A DNA stretch of 64,000 nt from Acinetobacter tjernbergiae DSM 14971 = CIP 107465 (GCF_000374425.1 NZ_KB894353.1:1-64000); one strand, 5' to 3'; shown: positions 17,165 to 27,687, counted from the first letter of the stretch. Translations and numbers: made by a program. Notes: a model not told the origin generated them from the letters alone.

Positions 17165-18349
17165 TTATGTCAGATTTTGTTGGGTTGCATACCATGCATG
17201 AATATCTCGTTTTTCAATTGCAGTTGCCATCAATTCTGGGAACTGATCAGGTGTACAAGCAAAGGTTGGAATCCCCATATCCGCAAAGATCTGTGCATGT
17301 TGGGTATCGTACCAAGGTGCGCCATCATCAGACAATGCCAGTAGCGCAATCACTTGCACACCACTATCCAACATTTCAGCGACTTGCTTGAGCATTTGCT
17401 TGGCATCACCACCTTCACACAAATCGCTGATGAGAATAAAGATGGTATCTTCTGGACGAGTAATTTTACCACGACAATATTTAATCGCTTTGGCAATATC
17501 GGTTCCCCCACCCAACTGCGTTCCAAACAACACATCCACAGGGTCTTCGAGCAAAGGGGTTAAATCGGCCAACTCCGTATCAAATACAATCATTTGCGTA
17601 CTGACTGCACGAATACTTGCCATAACTGCGGCAAAAACACTGGAATAAATCACCGAAGGAGCCATTGAACCACTTTGATCGACACACAGCACAATGTCTT
17701 TTAAAGCCGTTTGTTGGCGTGGATGCCCATGTAGTTCATGTGGAATAATGGTTTTAAAATCTTCCTGCCAATGTTTCAAATTGGCTTGAATGGTGCGTTT
17801 CCAGTTAATGTCTTGCATGCGTTTAGGACGACGTGTATGCGCTGAGCGATTGATACTACCTCGAATCGCTTGCTGCAACGGTTGTTTTAGACGGTTTTCA
17901 AGCTGTTCTACCAACTGACGTACCACGATACGTGCGGTTTCTTTGGTTTTTTCAGGCATCAAATGATTGAGTGAAATTAAGGTAGAAACCAAATGAATAT
18001 CGACTTCTACGCTCGCCAACAATTCAGGCTCTAACAACATTTGTTGTAAATTTAAACGCTCTAAAGCATCTTTTTGAATAACTTTTACCACAGAAGATGG
18101 GAAATACTGGCGAATATCCCCCAACCATTGTGCCACCCGAGGACTAGAATGCCCCAAACCACCACGGCGATTAGGCTGTTGCGCCTGATACAACTCATTC
18201 AGACATTCTTGCATTTTGGTATCTTGCACCGACCAATTCGGTAAATGCGAGGTCGAATTTGGGACTTGCCCTAAAATTAATCGCCAACGTCGTTCTTGTT
18301 CCGCAAGGTCAGGTTGTTCTAAAGTGATCAATTCTTCATTCATGTTCAT
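17165..18349 (-). CDS. vWA-domain protein, YehP-like
   Basis: 394 residues. The N-terminal half is helical; the C-terminal half (about 215-394) is a von Willebrand A domain with an intact metal-dependent adhesion site: DQSGS (DxSxS, about 222), the threonine in LGGGTDIAKA, and the aspartate in LISDLCEGG. No signal peptide or membrane helix, so it is cytosolic. vWA proteins of this kind act as partners or adaptors of MoxR AAA+ ATPases, one of which is encoded two genes upstream. Start ATG 18349 has GAGGT seven bases before it; the GTG at 18352 is too near. It follows the DUF5682 gene with three bases between stop and start. Corresponds to E. coli YehP by architecture and context. Confidence 0.83.
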   Translation of the reverse strand: MNMNEELITLEQPDLAEQERRWRLILGQVPNSTSHLPNWSVQDTKMQECLNELYQAQQPNRRGGLGHSSPRVAQWLGDIRQYFPSSVVKVIQKDALERLNLQQMLLEPELLASVEVDIHLVSTLISLNHLMPEKTKETARIVVRQLVEQLENRLKQPLQQAIRGSINRSAHTRRPKRMQDINWKRTIQANLKHWQEDFKTIIPHELHGHPRQQTALKDIVLCVDQSGSMAPSVIYSSVFAAVMASIRAVSTQMIVFDTELADLTPLLEDPVDVLFGTQLGGGTDIAKAIKYCRGKITRPEDTIFILISDLCEGGDAKQMLKQVAEMLDSGVQVIALLALSDDGAPWYDTQHAQIFADMGIPTFACTPDQFPELMATAIEKRDIHAWYATQQNLT

Positions 18350-18352
18350 CAC

Positions 18353-20710
18353 TTAAACCTCGACAGCAACAGGCTGTAAATACGCGAAAATTTCATCTAA
18401 CACAGTTTGAGCACGTGCAATATCTAAAGTACCGACCTCTTGTTTGACTGCAGTCGATTTTTGCGTCACTTTCTGAATTAATTGCTGTGCTTCAGCAGGG
18501 CTAAAACTTGAAGCTGTTCTGGCCAAAATTGGCAATAACTCAATGAATTGCTGCTCTTGTAATTGATTGACCCATTGACTCACTGTGCCCCAAAGGCTTT
18601 GCTCATGAATCAATAACAAAGCTTGATGAGTCAAGAAACCTTCAAACCAAGCTGCACTGTAGTCCGCCGTCTGCCCGATCGACAAAGCTCGAGACAGAAA
18701 TCCCTGTGTTTGCTCCACATCAATCAACTGCTGTTCTCGTGCTAAACGCACACAACAACCATGCAAATAACCTTGCATCTGTTCTAATTGCAATAACTGT
18801 TGCAAGGTCTCTTGCCAGAGCTGTAGCAATGCATCTTTTTGTAATTGTTCTAAAAGTTCATATAAATTTTGTAGTTGTTGGGCAAACTGCTGAGCCATTT
18901 CGGCATTCAGTTGTACACAATAACTTGGCAAACTCAACATCAAACGAATCGCTAAATGTTCTACCACTTGATGTAAATGTTGCATTGAAAATTGGCGCAC
19001 ACTGCCATAACGAATTGCCGTAATCAGTGGCTTTAAAGTTGCCAAAATAATACTAGGGTCTTGATGCTGAGTGGTGAGTTCATTCAGTTTATCTAAAGCC
19101 AAATTTAAGCTTTGATCCAAACCAGACAATAAAATATTTTCAATCAGTTGTGCAATTTGCGCCACATCCTCACATTGTCGAATCTGATTTTCTAAATAAC
19201 TTTGTGTAGCAAGCTGAATGCTATTGCCCCACAACGACATTTCATTCAGATATAAACTACTCTCAGGCTGCCAAGACAACTGCCATGTTTCTTTAAAATT
19301 ACCTTGCTTCGAGCCTGTACCTGCCAATTCAGCCCAAGCAAGACCGAGTAATTTAACGCAATGTAAAAATTGACTTTTTGCCAAGTCGAATGCTTCACGT
19401 AAATCCAGACTGATGTCACGATGAGGTGCTTCGAGCTTCAGACGGAAATGCTTCACTTGCTGCAAGAAATCTTTTTGAATGGGCAACTCAACCAATTCAT
19501 CAGGTACTTGCCCCAATTGCTCGTCTTCAAGCAATTTGGCTAAAATCGGTTGTGGAATATCTAAGCCGTGATTCAAGACCGAGCGAATCACCTCAAATAA
19601 ATCTTCCAAATCAGGAATACGTCGTCCACGTAATTGCAATAAAGATTGAATCAGTTGTACCGCATCAATAATCTGAGCACTAGAAGCATCATGACCTGCT
19701 TGGCGTAAGGCATGGGCAAATTTGCTTAACCAATCAATGCTAATTTTCTCGCCATCAACATTTTCGTCTAAAGCTTGTTGATAATGCTTCCAAAGATGGG
19801 TATACCATCCCACCGCTTGTACACCTGCACCATAGCCACTGTCTCGGCTCAATCGTCCATGTGTCCACGCAATCCATGCAGCATCCACTTTCATTTTAGG
19901 CAAGCCTTTCAGCAAAACAGTATCCGCTTTATTCTGTGCTTTTAAATCCGCCAATACAGGTGCATGCCATGCTCCACAAATCACCACAATATTTTGATAG
20001 CCCTGCTTTTCTGCCTGCTTGATCACTTTGCGCATATAGGCTTCGCGATACTGCTCCAGCAATTGATCTTCGCTGCTATAGTTTTCAGGCTGTTGGCTCA
20101 GCAGATAATCACGTAAAGCTGCAATCGCATCAGTAATCGCGGCAAACATTTGCCCAGCATGTGGTTGCTGTTCAACCAAATGTTCCCAAAAACGCTCACT
20201 GTCTTGATAGCCTGCCTGTTCTGCCAACAGTTGAATTGGATCTCGGCGAATCGAAAGATAATACTGTTCCATATTCTGCTCGACTTCATCAGCCACTTGC
20301 AGCTCTGGCTCAATCTCAGCATCGTCTGCGAATGTTTGTTCATCTGCTGAAGCTTGCTGTAAACGTTGTTCTGCCCATTGTTTTTCCAGTGCAAAACGAT
20401 GTTGCAAAGGCAGATCCATAAACTCTACTGCAACTTGCTGACGCAACGCATATTGTAAGGCTTGCCACTCAGGCGAAAATTCAGCAAAGGGATAAAACAC
20501 CGCTTGTGAACGCACTTCTTTTTGTACAGGCGTATTCAACAATAATGCAACAGGTGGTTTAAAATCAGCATGTTGCAATTGAGCAATGATTGGATTGGCA
20601 TCAGGTGGCCCTTCAATCAAAATACAATCAGGTTGAATCGAAGCCAAAGCATTACATACACTACGTGCCGAACCAGGCCCATGATGACGAATACCGAGAA
20701 TATGCAGCAT
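18353..20710 (-). CDS. DUF5682 family protein, YehM-like
   Basis: 785 residues, cytosolic, leucine- and glutamine-rich in its C-terminal half. The N-terminal quarter has HILGIRHHGPGSARS, ILIEGPPDA and later IVVICGAWHAPVL; the spaced GxRH, EG and GxxH motifs recall the TraB/ChaN/EreA superfamily of putative hydrolases, so a hidden enzyme domain (about 1-300) followed by a helical repeat region is plausible. That link is my inference. I start at ATG 20710 (AAGGA seven bases upstream) rather than ATG 20734. It is the fourth gene of the SWIM-DUF5691-MoxR-DUF5682-vWA operon and corresponds to E. coli YehM. Confidence 0.8.
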   Translation of the reverse strand: MLHILGIRHHGPGSARSVCNALASIQPDCILIEGPPDANPIIAQLQHADFKPPVALLLNTPVQKEVRSQAVFYPFAEFSPEWQALQYALRQQVAVEFMDLPLQHRFALEKQWAEQRLQQASADEQTFADDAEIEPELQVADEVEQNMEQYYLSIRRDPIQLLAEQAGYQDSERFWEHLVEQQPHAGQMFAAITDAIAALRDYLLSQQPENYSSEDQLLEQYREAYMRKVIKQAEKQGYQNIVVICGAWHAPVLADLKAQNKADTVLLKGLPKMKVDAAWIAWTHGRLSRDSGYGAGVQAVGWYTHLWKHYQQALDENVDGEKISIDWLSKFAHALRQAGHDASSAQIIDAVQLIQSLLQLRGRRIPDLEDLFEVIRSVLNHGLDIPQPILAKLLEDEQLGQVPDELVELPIQKDFLQQVKHFRLKLEAPHRDISLDLREAFDLAKSQFLHCVKLLGLAWAELAGTGSKQGNFKETWQLSWQPESSLYLNEMSLWGNSIQLATQSYLENQIRQCEDVAQIAQLIENILLSGLDQSLNLALDKLNELTTQHQDPSIILATLKPLITAIRYGSVRQFSMQHLHQVVEHLAIRLMLSLPSYCVQLNAEMAQQFAQQLQNLYELLEQLQKDALLQLWQETLQQLLQLEQMQGYLHGCCVRLAREQQLIDVEQTQGFLSRALSIGQTADYSAAWFEGFLTHQALLLIHEQSLWGTVSQWVNQLQEQQFIELLPILARTASSFSPAEAQQLIQKVTQKSTAVKQEVGTLDIARAQTVLDEIFAYLQPVAVEV

Positions 20711-20786
20711 TTTTCTATCCTTTATTCCGATCACATCTTCTCCTTGTCAAGGAGAAGATTGGGATGAGGTCATTTATTATTTAGTT

Positions 20787-21869
20787 TTATTCTAAGTCAC
20801 GACAAGCACGATACAGGTCTTGCCAACCCTCACGTTGTTTAATTACAGTTTCAACATATTCCTTCCAAGGCACAATATCTTGAACAGGATCTTTTAATAC
20901 TGCACCTTGTAGACCTGCTGCTAGTTCATGATCCGTAACATTGCCCGAACCAAAATGCCCTGCCATCACCCAACCATGACTCATCACTGAAATGGCTTCA
21001 GCCGTGGATAAAGTTCCTGTAGTGGTTTTGAGTTTTTGCTTGCCATCCAAGGTTTGCCCATGACGCAACTCTCTAAAAATCGTCACCAGTTTTTGAATTT
21101 GAGCATCCAAAGGCTGAATCTCAGGCAGTTGTAAACTTTTACCTAATGAATGAACACGTTTTTGTACGATTTCCACTTCTTCTGCGATGGTGGCAGGCGG
21201 CGGTAAAATCACCGTATTAAAACGACGCTTGAGAGCAGAAGAGAGTTCATTCACCCCTTTATCACGATTATTCGCGGTGGCAATCACACTAAAACCTTGT
21301 ACGGCTTGATACTCAATTCCCAACTCAGGAACAGGCAAATTTTTCTCAGAAAGTAAGGTAATCAAGGTATCTTGGACATCGGCAGGAATACGAGTCAGTT
21401 CCTCCACACGCGCGATCTTACCTTCTTGCATCGCACGTAACATCGGACTTTTCACCAAAGCATCTTCACTTGGGCCTTTGGATAAAAGTTGTGCATAATT
21501 CCAACTATAACGTAAGGTATCTTCGCTCGTACCTGCCGTACCTTGGATCAATAAAGCACTATTACCTGAAATCGCAGCAGCCAAATGTTCAGATACCCAT
21601 GATTTTGCTGTCCCTGGCACCCCTAATAATAATAAGGCACGATCAGTCGCCAACGTTGCGACTGCAATTTCCATCAAACGGCGATTACCAATATATTTTG
21701 GTGAAATCACTGTGCCATCAGCTAAAGTTGTTCCTAGTAAATAATCCACCACTGCTTTTGGTGAAAGCTGCCATTGAGGAGGTTTAGCTAAACGATCATG
21801 TGCTTTTAATGCATCTAATTCATGAGAAAACTGTTGTTCTGCACGCGCACGTAAAACTTGTTGAGACAT
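20787..21869 (-). CDS. MoxR-type AAA+ ATPase, YehL-like
   Basis: 360 residues. Walker A is GVPGTAKSW (about 82-90), sensor 1 is IATANNRDKGV and the arginine finger region ALKRRFN. The Walker B position reads ARVEELTRI, that is Glu-Glu where most MoxR proteins have Asp-Glu. MoxR ATPases remodel or mature partner proteins through a paired vWA protein; the vWA gene lies downstream. AGGAT seven bases before ATG 21869. Length and context match the YehL subfamily (E. coli YehL, 362 residues). It is separated by 32 bases from the upstream DUF5691 gene. Confidence 0.88.
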   Translation of the reverse strand: MSQQVLRARAEQQFSHELDALKAHDRLAKPPQWQLSPKAVVDYLLGTTLADGTVISPKYIGNRRLMEIAVATLATDRALLLLGVPGTAKSWVSEHLAAAISGNSALLIQGTAGTSEDTLRYSWNYAQLLSKGPSEDALVKSPMLRAMQEGKIARVEELTRIPADVQDTLITLLSEKNLPVPELGIEYQAVQGFSVIATANNRDKGVNELSSALKRRFNTVILPPPATIAEEVEIVQKRVHSLGKSLQLPEIQPLDAQIQKLVTIFRELRHGQTLDGKQKLKTTTGTLSTAEAISVMSHGWVMAGHFGSGNVTDHELAAGLQGAVLKDPVQDIVPWKEYVETVIKQREGWQDLYRACRDLE

Positions 21870-21901
21870 GTTGATTATCCTAATTTATGATTTCTTGATC
21901 A

Positions 21902-23545
21902 TTAAGCAATAAGTTTTTGTTTGTACTGATTAAATTGAATGAGCTGTTTCCATTCAGAAATAGAAAAAAGAGCTTGTAAACTACTGATGTCGATTGGATA
22001 GGCTTGCAAAATCAGCCATTGCGCCCGCTCTTTTAATAATGCAAATTTCTTCTGATCCTGCTGCAAATCTAAGTTCGCATATGCATGTTGTAATAAAACG
22101 ACTGCCATTTCTGAGATATTTTGAACATCATGCAGCGCCTTAGCACGCTGAAACAACAACCAGAAATGTTCTAAATCTTGATTTTGGTAATGGGACTCAA
22201 GTTGCTTTAATAACAATCCAGTTGCTGGTTCTTGGTCTAGTAAAGTAAAGACTAACTCACGTTCAAACATGTTCCCACTTGATGCCGTTACAGCTTCACA
22301 CCATTTGACTTGATGTTGGTAAAACCATAAAGCTAAATCATGTCGTTGCTCTCGATAACAACACACAATAAACGCATTCCAAAGTGAATCTTTTTGCTGT
22401 GAATGCAATAAGAATAAATGTTCCCAAGCACCAAATAATTCTAACCAATACGCAAGTGGCAATTGGATTAAAATTCTTTTGAGATAAAGCACGCCCTGCG
22501 AACTTGCACAAAATGCCTGATAAGCTTGCTCGACTTGAGCACTTTGGTAAGCTGTTTTTAAACTTTTACGACTTTCAACCAAATTAGCTTCTCGATCAAA
22601 AAAGCCATAATCATTGAGTGCATCATCTTGATCTAAGTTAATGTCGAACTTAACTTTTTTAGCTTGAGCATCGTAGCTCAAACATGCACGCACTAACGCC
22701 ATAACTTCATTATAAAGCGCATTATCTTGATAATATAAATAGAAAGCTAATGCAGCATTACTACTTACTGTCGCTGCATTCTGTGGTTCTAATGTTTTTA
22801 CATGCTGGTATAAAGCTTCAAATTGAGTCACTGGCATATTATATGTCACAAGACTTTCAGCATGACTTTGCAAATGATTTCTCTGAATCGATTGTGACCA
22901 AAACTCTGCTATATATTGATGAATAAAGTTCGGCAATTGACCGCATAATTGGCTCATCAAGAATGACCATTCGCTACTTTTTAATTTCAGTAATTGGCGG
23001 ATCAATGGTGCTGCGTCTTGTTGCTTCACATATTTCCATACCCTTTTTGCATCATCCAAACGCGTTGTCACATCGCCCTGAAATGCAAACTCAGGTAAGA
23101 CTGATGCCAACAACACGGGGTTCCGACACAGTGGTAAAACTTTTAACACCAAATAACGAGGAATCACTTGCTGCTGCAGTTGAGCAAGTTTGAAAATTTG
23201 ATTGACCCAATCCTGATACAAAAATGGTGACTCTTGTGCAACAACCCATTTCAAAATTTGAACAAGCTCATAATCCAATGGCTTTTCATTGTATACCTGA
23301 GCGGTATTAGTCATGTTTTTTTGGATCGTTTCAGGTACACCTTGTGCTTGTGCTTGATAACCTGCTTGTTGCATGAGCACCCAATATTGATTCAAAACCA
23401 ATAAGTCTTGGGCTGAATCAATCTGTTGAGGCGCATAAACTTGCAATTCATTAGGAACTTTTACAGTCTGTTTAAATTGCTGTCCTAGCGTCAGTTTGAG
23501 TAGTAATTGCTGGTTAAACTCACTGTATGATGTGCTTAAAGACAT
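21902..23545 (-). CDS. DUF5691 family protein
   Basis: 547 residues, cytosolic, built almost wholly of amphipathic helices rich in Leu, Gln and aromatic residues, which suggests a helical-repeat scaffold. No catalytic motif was found. It resembles DUF5691, a family that travels with SWIM, MoxR, DUF5682 and vWA genes; E. coli YehQ may combine the SWIM and this part. Its start at 23545 overlaps the SWIM gene by ten bases, with GGAGG inside the end of that gene, so the two are translationally coupled. Confidence 0.72.
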   Translation of the reverse strand: MSLSTSYSEFNQQLLLKLTLGQQFKQTVKVPNELQVYAPQQIDSAQDLLVLNQYWVLMQQAGYQAQAQGVPETIQKNMTNTAQVYNEKPLDYELVQILKWVVAQESPFLYQDWVNQIFKLAQLQQQVIPRYLVLKVLPLCRNPVLLASVLPEFAFQGDVTTRLDDAKRVWKYVKQQDAAPLIRQLLKLKSSEWSFLMSQLCGQLPNFIHQYIAEFWSQSIQRNHLQSHAESLVTYNMPVTQFEALYQHVKTLEPQNAATVSSNAALAFYLYYQDNALYNEVMALVRACLSYDAQAKKVKFDINLDQDDALNDYGFFDREANLVESRKSLKTAYQSAQVEQAYQAFCASSQGVLYLKRILIQLPLAYWLELFGAWEHLFLLHSQQKDSLWNAFIVCCYREQRHDLALWFYQHQVKWCEAVTASSGNMFERELVFTLLDQEPATGLLLKQLESHYQNQDLEHFWLLFQRAKALHDVQNISEMAVVLLQHAYANLDLQQDQKKFALLKERAQWLILQAYPIDISSLQALFSISEWKQLIQFNQYKQKLIA

Positions 23546-24867
23546 TCAAAGTGCCCTCCTTGCCAAATACTCACCAGTTTTAGTTGCAATCCATTCCATT
23601 CAACGCCTGCACTAAATGGCTCAGCCCCCACTAAAAACCATAGCTCAACAAATTGTTTAATTTCAATTTCACACATCTTTTGATCCTGATCGACCAAATA
23701 AATTACTTTGTCATGTTTGACTAAATGCAATTGCTCTAGCCAGAAAAAGCGTACTAACTGCAAAGGATATTGTTTCAAGCCATTCGCATATTGAGTAAAT
23801 GCTTGATCAAACTTTTTAAAGCCTTTTGGCGCAACCAGCGTTAGGCTCAAATCATTGAATGACATTAAATTATCTTCCAAACGAAGACGTTGTTGGCTTA
23901 CCACTGGATAAAGTTTGGCATTTAAAGCCAGTTGTTTTTGGAAAGGCAACGTTAAGCCAAAGTTTGAATAAGGCGGAATTTCAAAATCTAATAGCAAATA
24001 GTCACGTAAATTTTGACTATCCCATAGCCATTGACGGCGATAACGTCCACGAGTATTGACCAATTCCTGTGTTACTTGTCCCAGTGCATACACATTTAAA
24101 GACTGTACTGCAATTTGATCCCACGCATCCGTGGGTAAATTCACACCAAAAAGCTGTTTTACTTCTTCACAGAGTTCTGGCTGAAGCTGCTGACGGTTTT
24201 GCCATAAATGAACGGCTATTTGTAATTTAGCTAACCAAAATGAACTCTGCATTTGCCAATTGCTTTGATACAGCGCACTCGAGAACTCATCTAAATAACT
24301 GACTAAACCTGCAACTTGAGCATCGACCAAACGGCTCTGAATATCGCGGAACTTTTCATGTTGTTGCTGACGCAATCTCCCAAGTCCCATCGTGACAACA
24401 TCATTCAACCATGTTTGTAATGCCTCAATACCTGAATCCATTTTTTTCTCACGTGCTAATTGGCGTTTTGCACGTGCTTCTTCATCAATCGGCTTATCAA
24501 TCTTGTTTTCTTTTTTCTCAAGTATTTTGGTTTTTTTATCCCGCCATTTTTGTACTCGATCAGGTATGCTCTGTTCATCTGATTGCACAATAAATTTATC
24601 TTGATACTCAGTATAGACAAACAATAATGCTAAGGCATGTTTACAAGGTCGTTTAAAACTTGGACAGCTACATTCACATTTAAGCTCAGGTAAAAAAATT
24701 GCACTTTGATAAATCGCACTGCCCTGAATCTCTCCCCAAATCCACTGATCAGTCGAACCTGAGATATTGTTCCATGCTTCAAATTTTGCGAGCTGCTTGG
24801 CTGATTTTGCCGAACTTGCATCTGGAATAATCTGCTCGACTTGATCAGATTGAATCGTCAGCAACAT
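23536..24867 (-). CDS. SWIM zinc-finger protein, YehQ-like
   Basis: 443 residues and first gene of the five-gene operon. The SWIM motif is LKCECSCPSFKRPCKHALAL (about residues 62-81), in which C-S-C-x7-C-K-H gives the CxCxnCxH zinc site. A charged, lysine-rich stretch follows (KKTKILEKKENKIDKPIDEE, about 115-140), then a long region with mixed beta/alpha pattern. SWIM domains bind DNA or proteins; which applies is not evident. AGGG-type ribosome site before ATG 24867. About 190 bases upstream hold the operon promoter region and the adk terminator. Confidence 0.82.
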   Translation of the reverse strand: MLLTIQSDQVEQIIPDASSAKSAKQLAKFEAWNNISGSTDQWIWGEIQGSAIYQSAIFLPELKCECSCPSFKRPCKHALALLFVYTEYQDKFIVQSDEQSIPDRVQKWRDKKTKILEKKENKIDKPIDEEARAKRQLAREKKMDSGIEALQTWLNDVVTMGLGRLRQQQHEKFRDIQSRLVDAQVAGLVSYLDEFSSALYQSNWQMQSSFWLAKLQIAVHLWQNRQQLQPELCEEVKQLFGVNLPTDAWDQIAVQSLNVYALGQVTQELVNTRGRYRRQWLWDSQNLRDYLLLDFEIPPYSNFGLTLPFQKQLALNAKLYPVVSQQRLRLEDNLMSFNDLSLTLVAPKGFKKFDQAFTQYANGLKQYPLQLVRFFWLEQLHLVKHDKVIYLVDQDQKMCEIEIKQFVELWFLVGAEPFSAGVEWNGLQLKLVSIWQGGHFECL

Positions 24868-24971
24868 AGTTAACCCTTTAAAATAATTCTAAGTTTCAGT
24901 ATTTTTAAATTTTACGCTTGAATGAACTATAATGTTTTTCAGTCAACTTTTATATCATCTAATTAGATAGG

Positions 24972-24988
24972 ACGACATCTTATGTCGT
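24972..24988. repeat. Short perfect palindrome upstream of the SWIM-MoxR-vWA operon
   Basis: ACGACAT (24972-24978) and ATGTCGT (24982-24988) are perfect inverted repeats around CTT. It lies 105 bases upstream of the SWIM gene start, between it and the adk terminator. It could be a regulator site or a stem in the leader RNA. Confidence 0.35.
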
Positions 24989-25004
24989 AGGAAATTATTG
25001 GCAT

Positions 25005-25038
25005 AAAAAAACTGCCTTATGTTCACATAAGGCAGTTT
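25005..25038 (-). terminator. Terminator of adk
   Basis: AAACTGCCTTATG (25009-25021) pairs perfectly with CATAAGGCAGTTT (25026-25038) around TTCA. On the minus strand it is followed by T residues (A run at 25005-25011), 16 bases past the adk stop. Confidence 0.92.
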
Positions 25039-25053
25039 TATCAAGAATCTAAA

Positions 25054-25719
<666 letters not shown>

Positions 25720-25790
25720 TCATTTAAAAACAATAAATCTTAAATTGAGCAATATAATACAGACTTATTGCTCAACCAACATCAAATTAA

Positions 25791-27104
25791 TTATAAGAAA
25801 GCAACAAATAAGTGGATTAAACCTGCAAAAAAACCAGTTACACCACCCAATACAATTAAAATCCACTCATCTTCTTGGAATGCAGGTCGCAATAGATTCT
25901 GAAACTCTTTCGGTGTCAGTTCACGGATGCGGTCTCTAAACATTTGAAAGATCTTCTGCGCACGACTTGCATTCAGAGCTGGATCACACACTGGACCCAT
26001 AGTAATTTCAATTGAGCGATCAATCAAGTCAGTCTTGAGTCTAGCATATTCTCTTGGACCTAATGAAAGCTGCAATGATGTTCTAACCAATGGAGTTTCC
26101 ATGATTTCATTAATATGGCGCTTGACAATACGACGAGTTTTGTCTTTTTTACTGCCATACATCATTTCAGTCATGATGGATTTTAGAGTAATCAAATCTT
26201 CCGTTACCACGCTCGCAAAGACATCCGAAACTTCCTCTTGGCGTTTCATGAATGCACCTTGAACGTTATATGTACCAAGCTTTAGTACAGGAACAATCCA
26301 AGGAAACTTACGATCTTTGGTCAAACGAAAAATCTGCGGATAACGAATATAATGCGGTTCAATCGGATTAAATACCATCCAAATTGCGATCCAGTTGGTC
26401 AAAAAGCCCCAGATCGCAGCCCAAAAAGGAACTGTCCAATGCCACGGTACAACGAACCAAACGATCATTTGGAAAATACCAAAGAACATTCCAATTAATG
26501 CACTGATATGCCAAATAAAATTAATTTCTTTTTGACCGACTTTCTGGAACATGCGCACCATCAAACGGCGATCATTTTCCATTTGGCTCACCACCATTTC
26601 ACGCATGTCAACAAGTGACTCTACGTTCATGGTCAGCTCAGTCACAAGTTCCCTTAATGTATTTGGCAGTTGTTTATGCGCTTGGGCATAAATACGACGC
26701 TTAATCGAGTAGGGTAAATTTTCCCACAACACCGCATTTCGATCGACCATGACTTCATCAATCAGATGTTCAAGTTCAAATCCAACTTGTTCACCAATGA
26801 TCATTGCCATATCTTCAGGATCCATCGCCTGTAAGAATTCACGCAATGAACCTAATTTTGATAATGTATTATCTGTAATAATGCCAGAAATACGTCCTGC
26901 TTTACGTGGCACAATCCCTTGCCAACCAACGGGTAATGGTCCTAAATGGAATCCCCAAAAGTTAATTGGGTAAAACACCATTTTTAATGCCATCCATACG
27001 TGAGCCCATGTTACTAGGGCAGTCACTGGAATAATACTTAGGACTGCCAGATGGTCAGGTCGATTTAAGAAAATTTGCCACAATTCATTGACGTAATCAA
27101 ACAT
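25791..27104 (-). CDS. DUF445 family inner-membrane protein
   Basis: 437 residues. Hydrophobic segments near the N-terminus (VLSIIPVTALVTWAHVWMAL), in the middle (about 205-265, ISALIGMFFGIFQMIVWFVV and FWAAIWGFLTNWIAIWMVF) and at the extreme C-terminus (ILIVLGGVTGFFAGLIHLFVAFL) flank two soluble helical blocks. The repeated pattern of G-x-I-P-x-K/N-WxAxxMVFxP in the membrane segments is typical of DUF445. Function is not known; an envelope role is likely from topology. It lies 83 bases upstream of adk on the same strand. Confidence 0.82.
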   Translation of the reverse strand: MFDYVNELWQIFLNRPDHLAVLSIIPVTALVTWAHVWMALKMVFYPINFWGFHLGPLPVGWQGIVPRKAGRISGIITDNTLSKLGSLREFLQAMDPEDMAMIIGEQVGFELEHLIDEVMVDRNAVLWENLPYSIKRRIYAQAHKQLPNTLRELVTELTMNVESLVDMREMVVSQMENDRRLMVRMFQKVGQKEINFIWHISALIGMFFGIFQMIVWFVVPWHWTVPFWAAIWGFLTNWIAIWMVFNPIEPHYIRYPQIFRLTKDRKFPWIVPVLKLGTYNVQGAFMKRQEEVSDVFASVVTEDLITLKSIMTEMMYGSKKDKTRRIVKRHINEIMETPLVRTSLQLSLGPREYARLKTDLIDRSIEITMGPVCDPALNASRAQKIFQMFRDRIRELTPKEFQNLLRPAFQEDEWILIVLGGVTGFFAGLIHLFVAFL

Positions 27105-27165
27105 GCATGACTCTCAGAATTATTGATACATTATGGCTTATAAAAGATGAAACTTGATGCCTCGT

Positions 27166-27687
27166 TTATAAACCAAAACTTAACGTGTAAGAAATCTGAA
27201 AAACAGGTTCTACTTTTTTGACAGTATTCCCGCTTGCATCTTCTATTTTATCACGTACCCCTGCGCCAACACTGAATGTACTAATGCGTTCACTATTTAG
27301 CCAAACAAAAGCTAGATCAGCACCGACACCCAAATTGCCTTTTTGTTTTCCACCATAATTTTTACTATCTAAATGACCTGCATATACGCCTAGATAGTAA
27401 CCATTTTTATCTGTGCCAGTGAGATAATATGGATAACGAAATCCAACTTGCCCCCCTAGCTCATTGTCATCATTTAAAAATGCACCTACTTTTGCATAGG
27501 CAATCCCATACGGATTAACCCATTCAAGATTACCGTGTAGTAATTTTTTAGTAAAACCAGCACCGATGTTCCATGCCGCTACATCTTTTGCCCCTTTTAA
27601 TTTTGCTTCAGGCATATATGGATTTTCTTCAGCATGAACAAATCCATTCGATGCTAATACCGCTATTAAAAGATAAAGTTTTTTCAT
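27166..27687 (-). CDS. Secreted, probably outer-membrane beta-barrel protein (hypothetical)
   Basis: 173 residues with the signal peptide MKKLYLLIAVLASNGFVHA (cleavage after VHA). The mature part alternates glycine and aromatic residues (GQVGFRYPYYLTG, NGYYLGVYAGHL, LGVGADLAFVWL, FQISYTLSFGL), a pattern of antiparallel beta strands as in small outer-membrane barrels of the YfaZ/OmpW kind, but no family is certain. I use ATG 27687 because GGAG lies six bases upstream; ATG 27699 would place that site inside the gene. Confidence 0.7.
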   Translation of the reverse strand: MKKLYLLIAVLASNGFVHAEENPYMPEAKLKGAKDVAAWNIGAGFTKKLLHGNLEWVNPYGIAYAKVGAFLNDDNELGGQVGFRYPYYLTGTDKNGYYLGVYAGHLDSKNYGGKQKGNLGVGADLAFVWLNSERISTFSVGAGVRDKIEDASGNTVKKVEPVFQISYTLSFGL

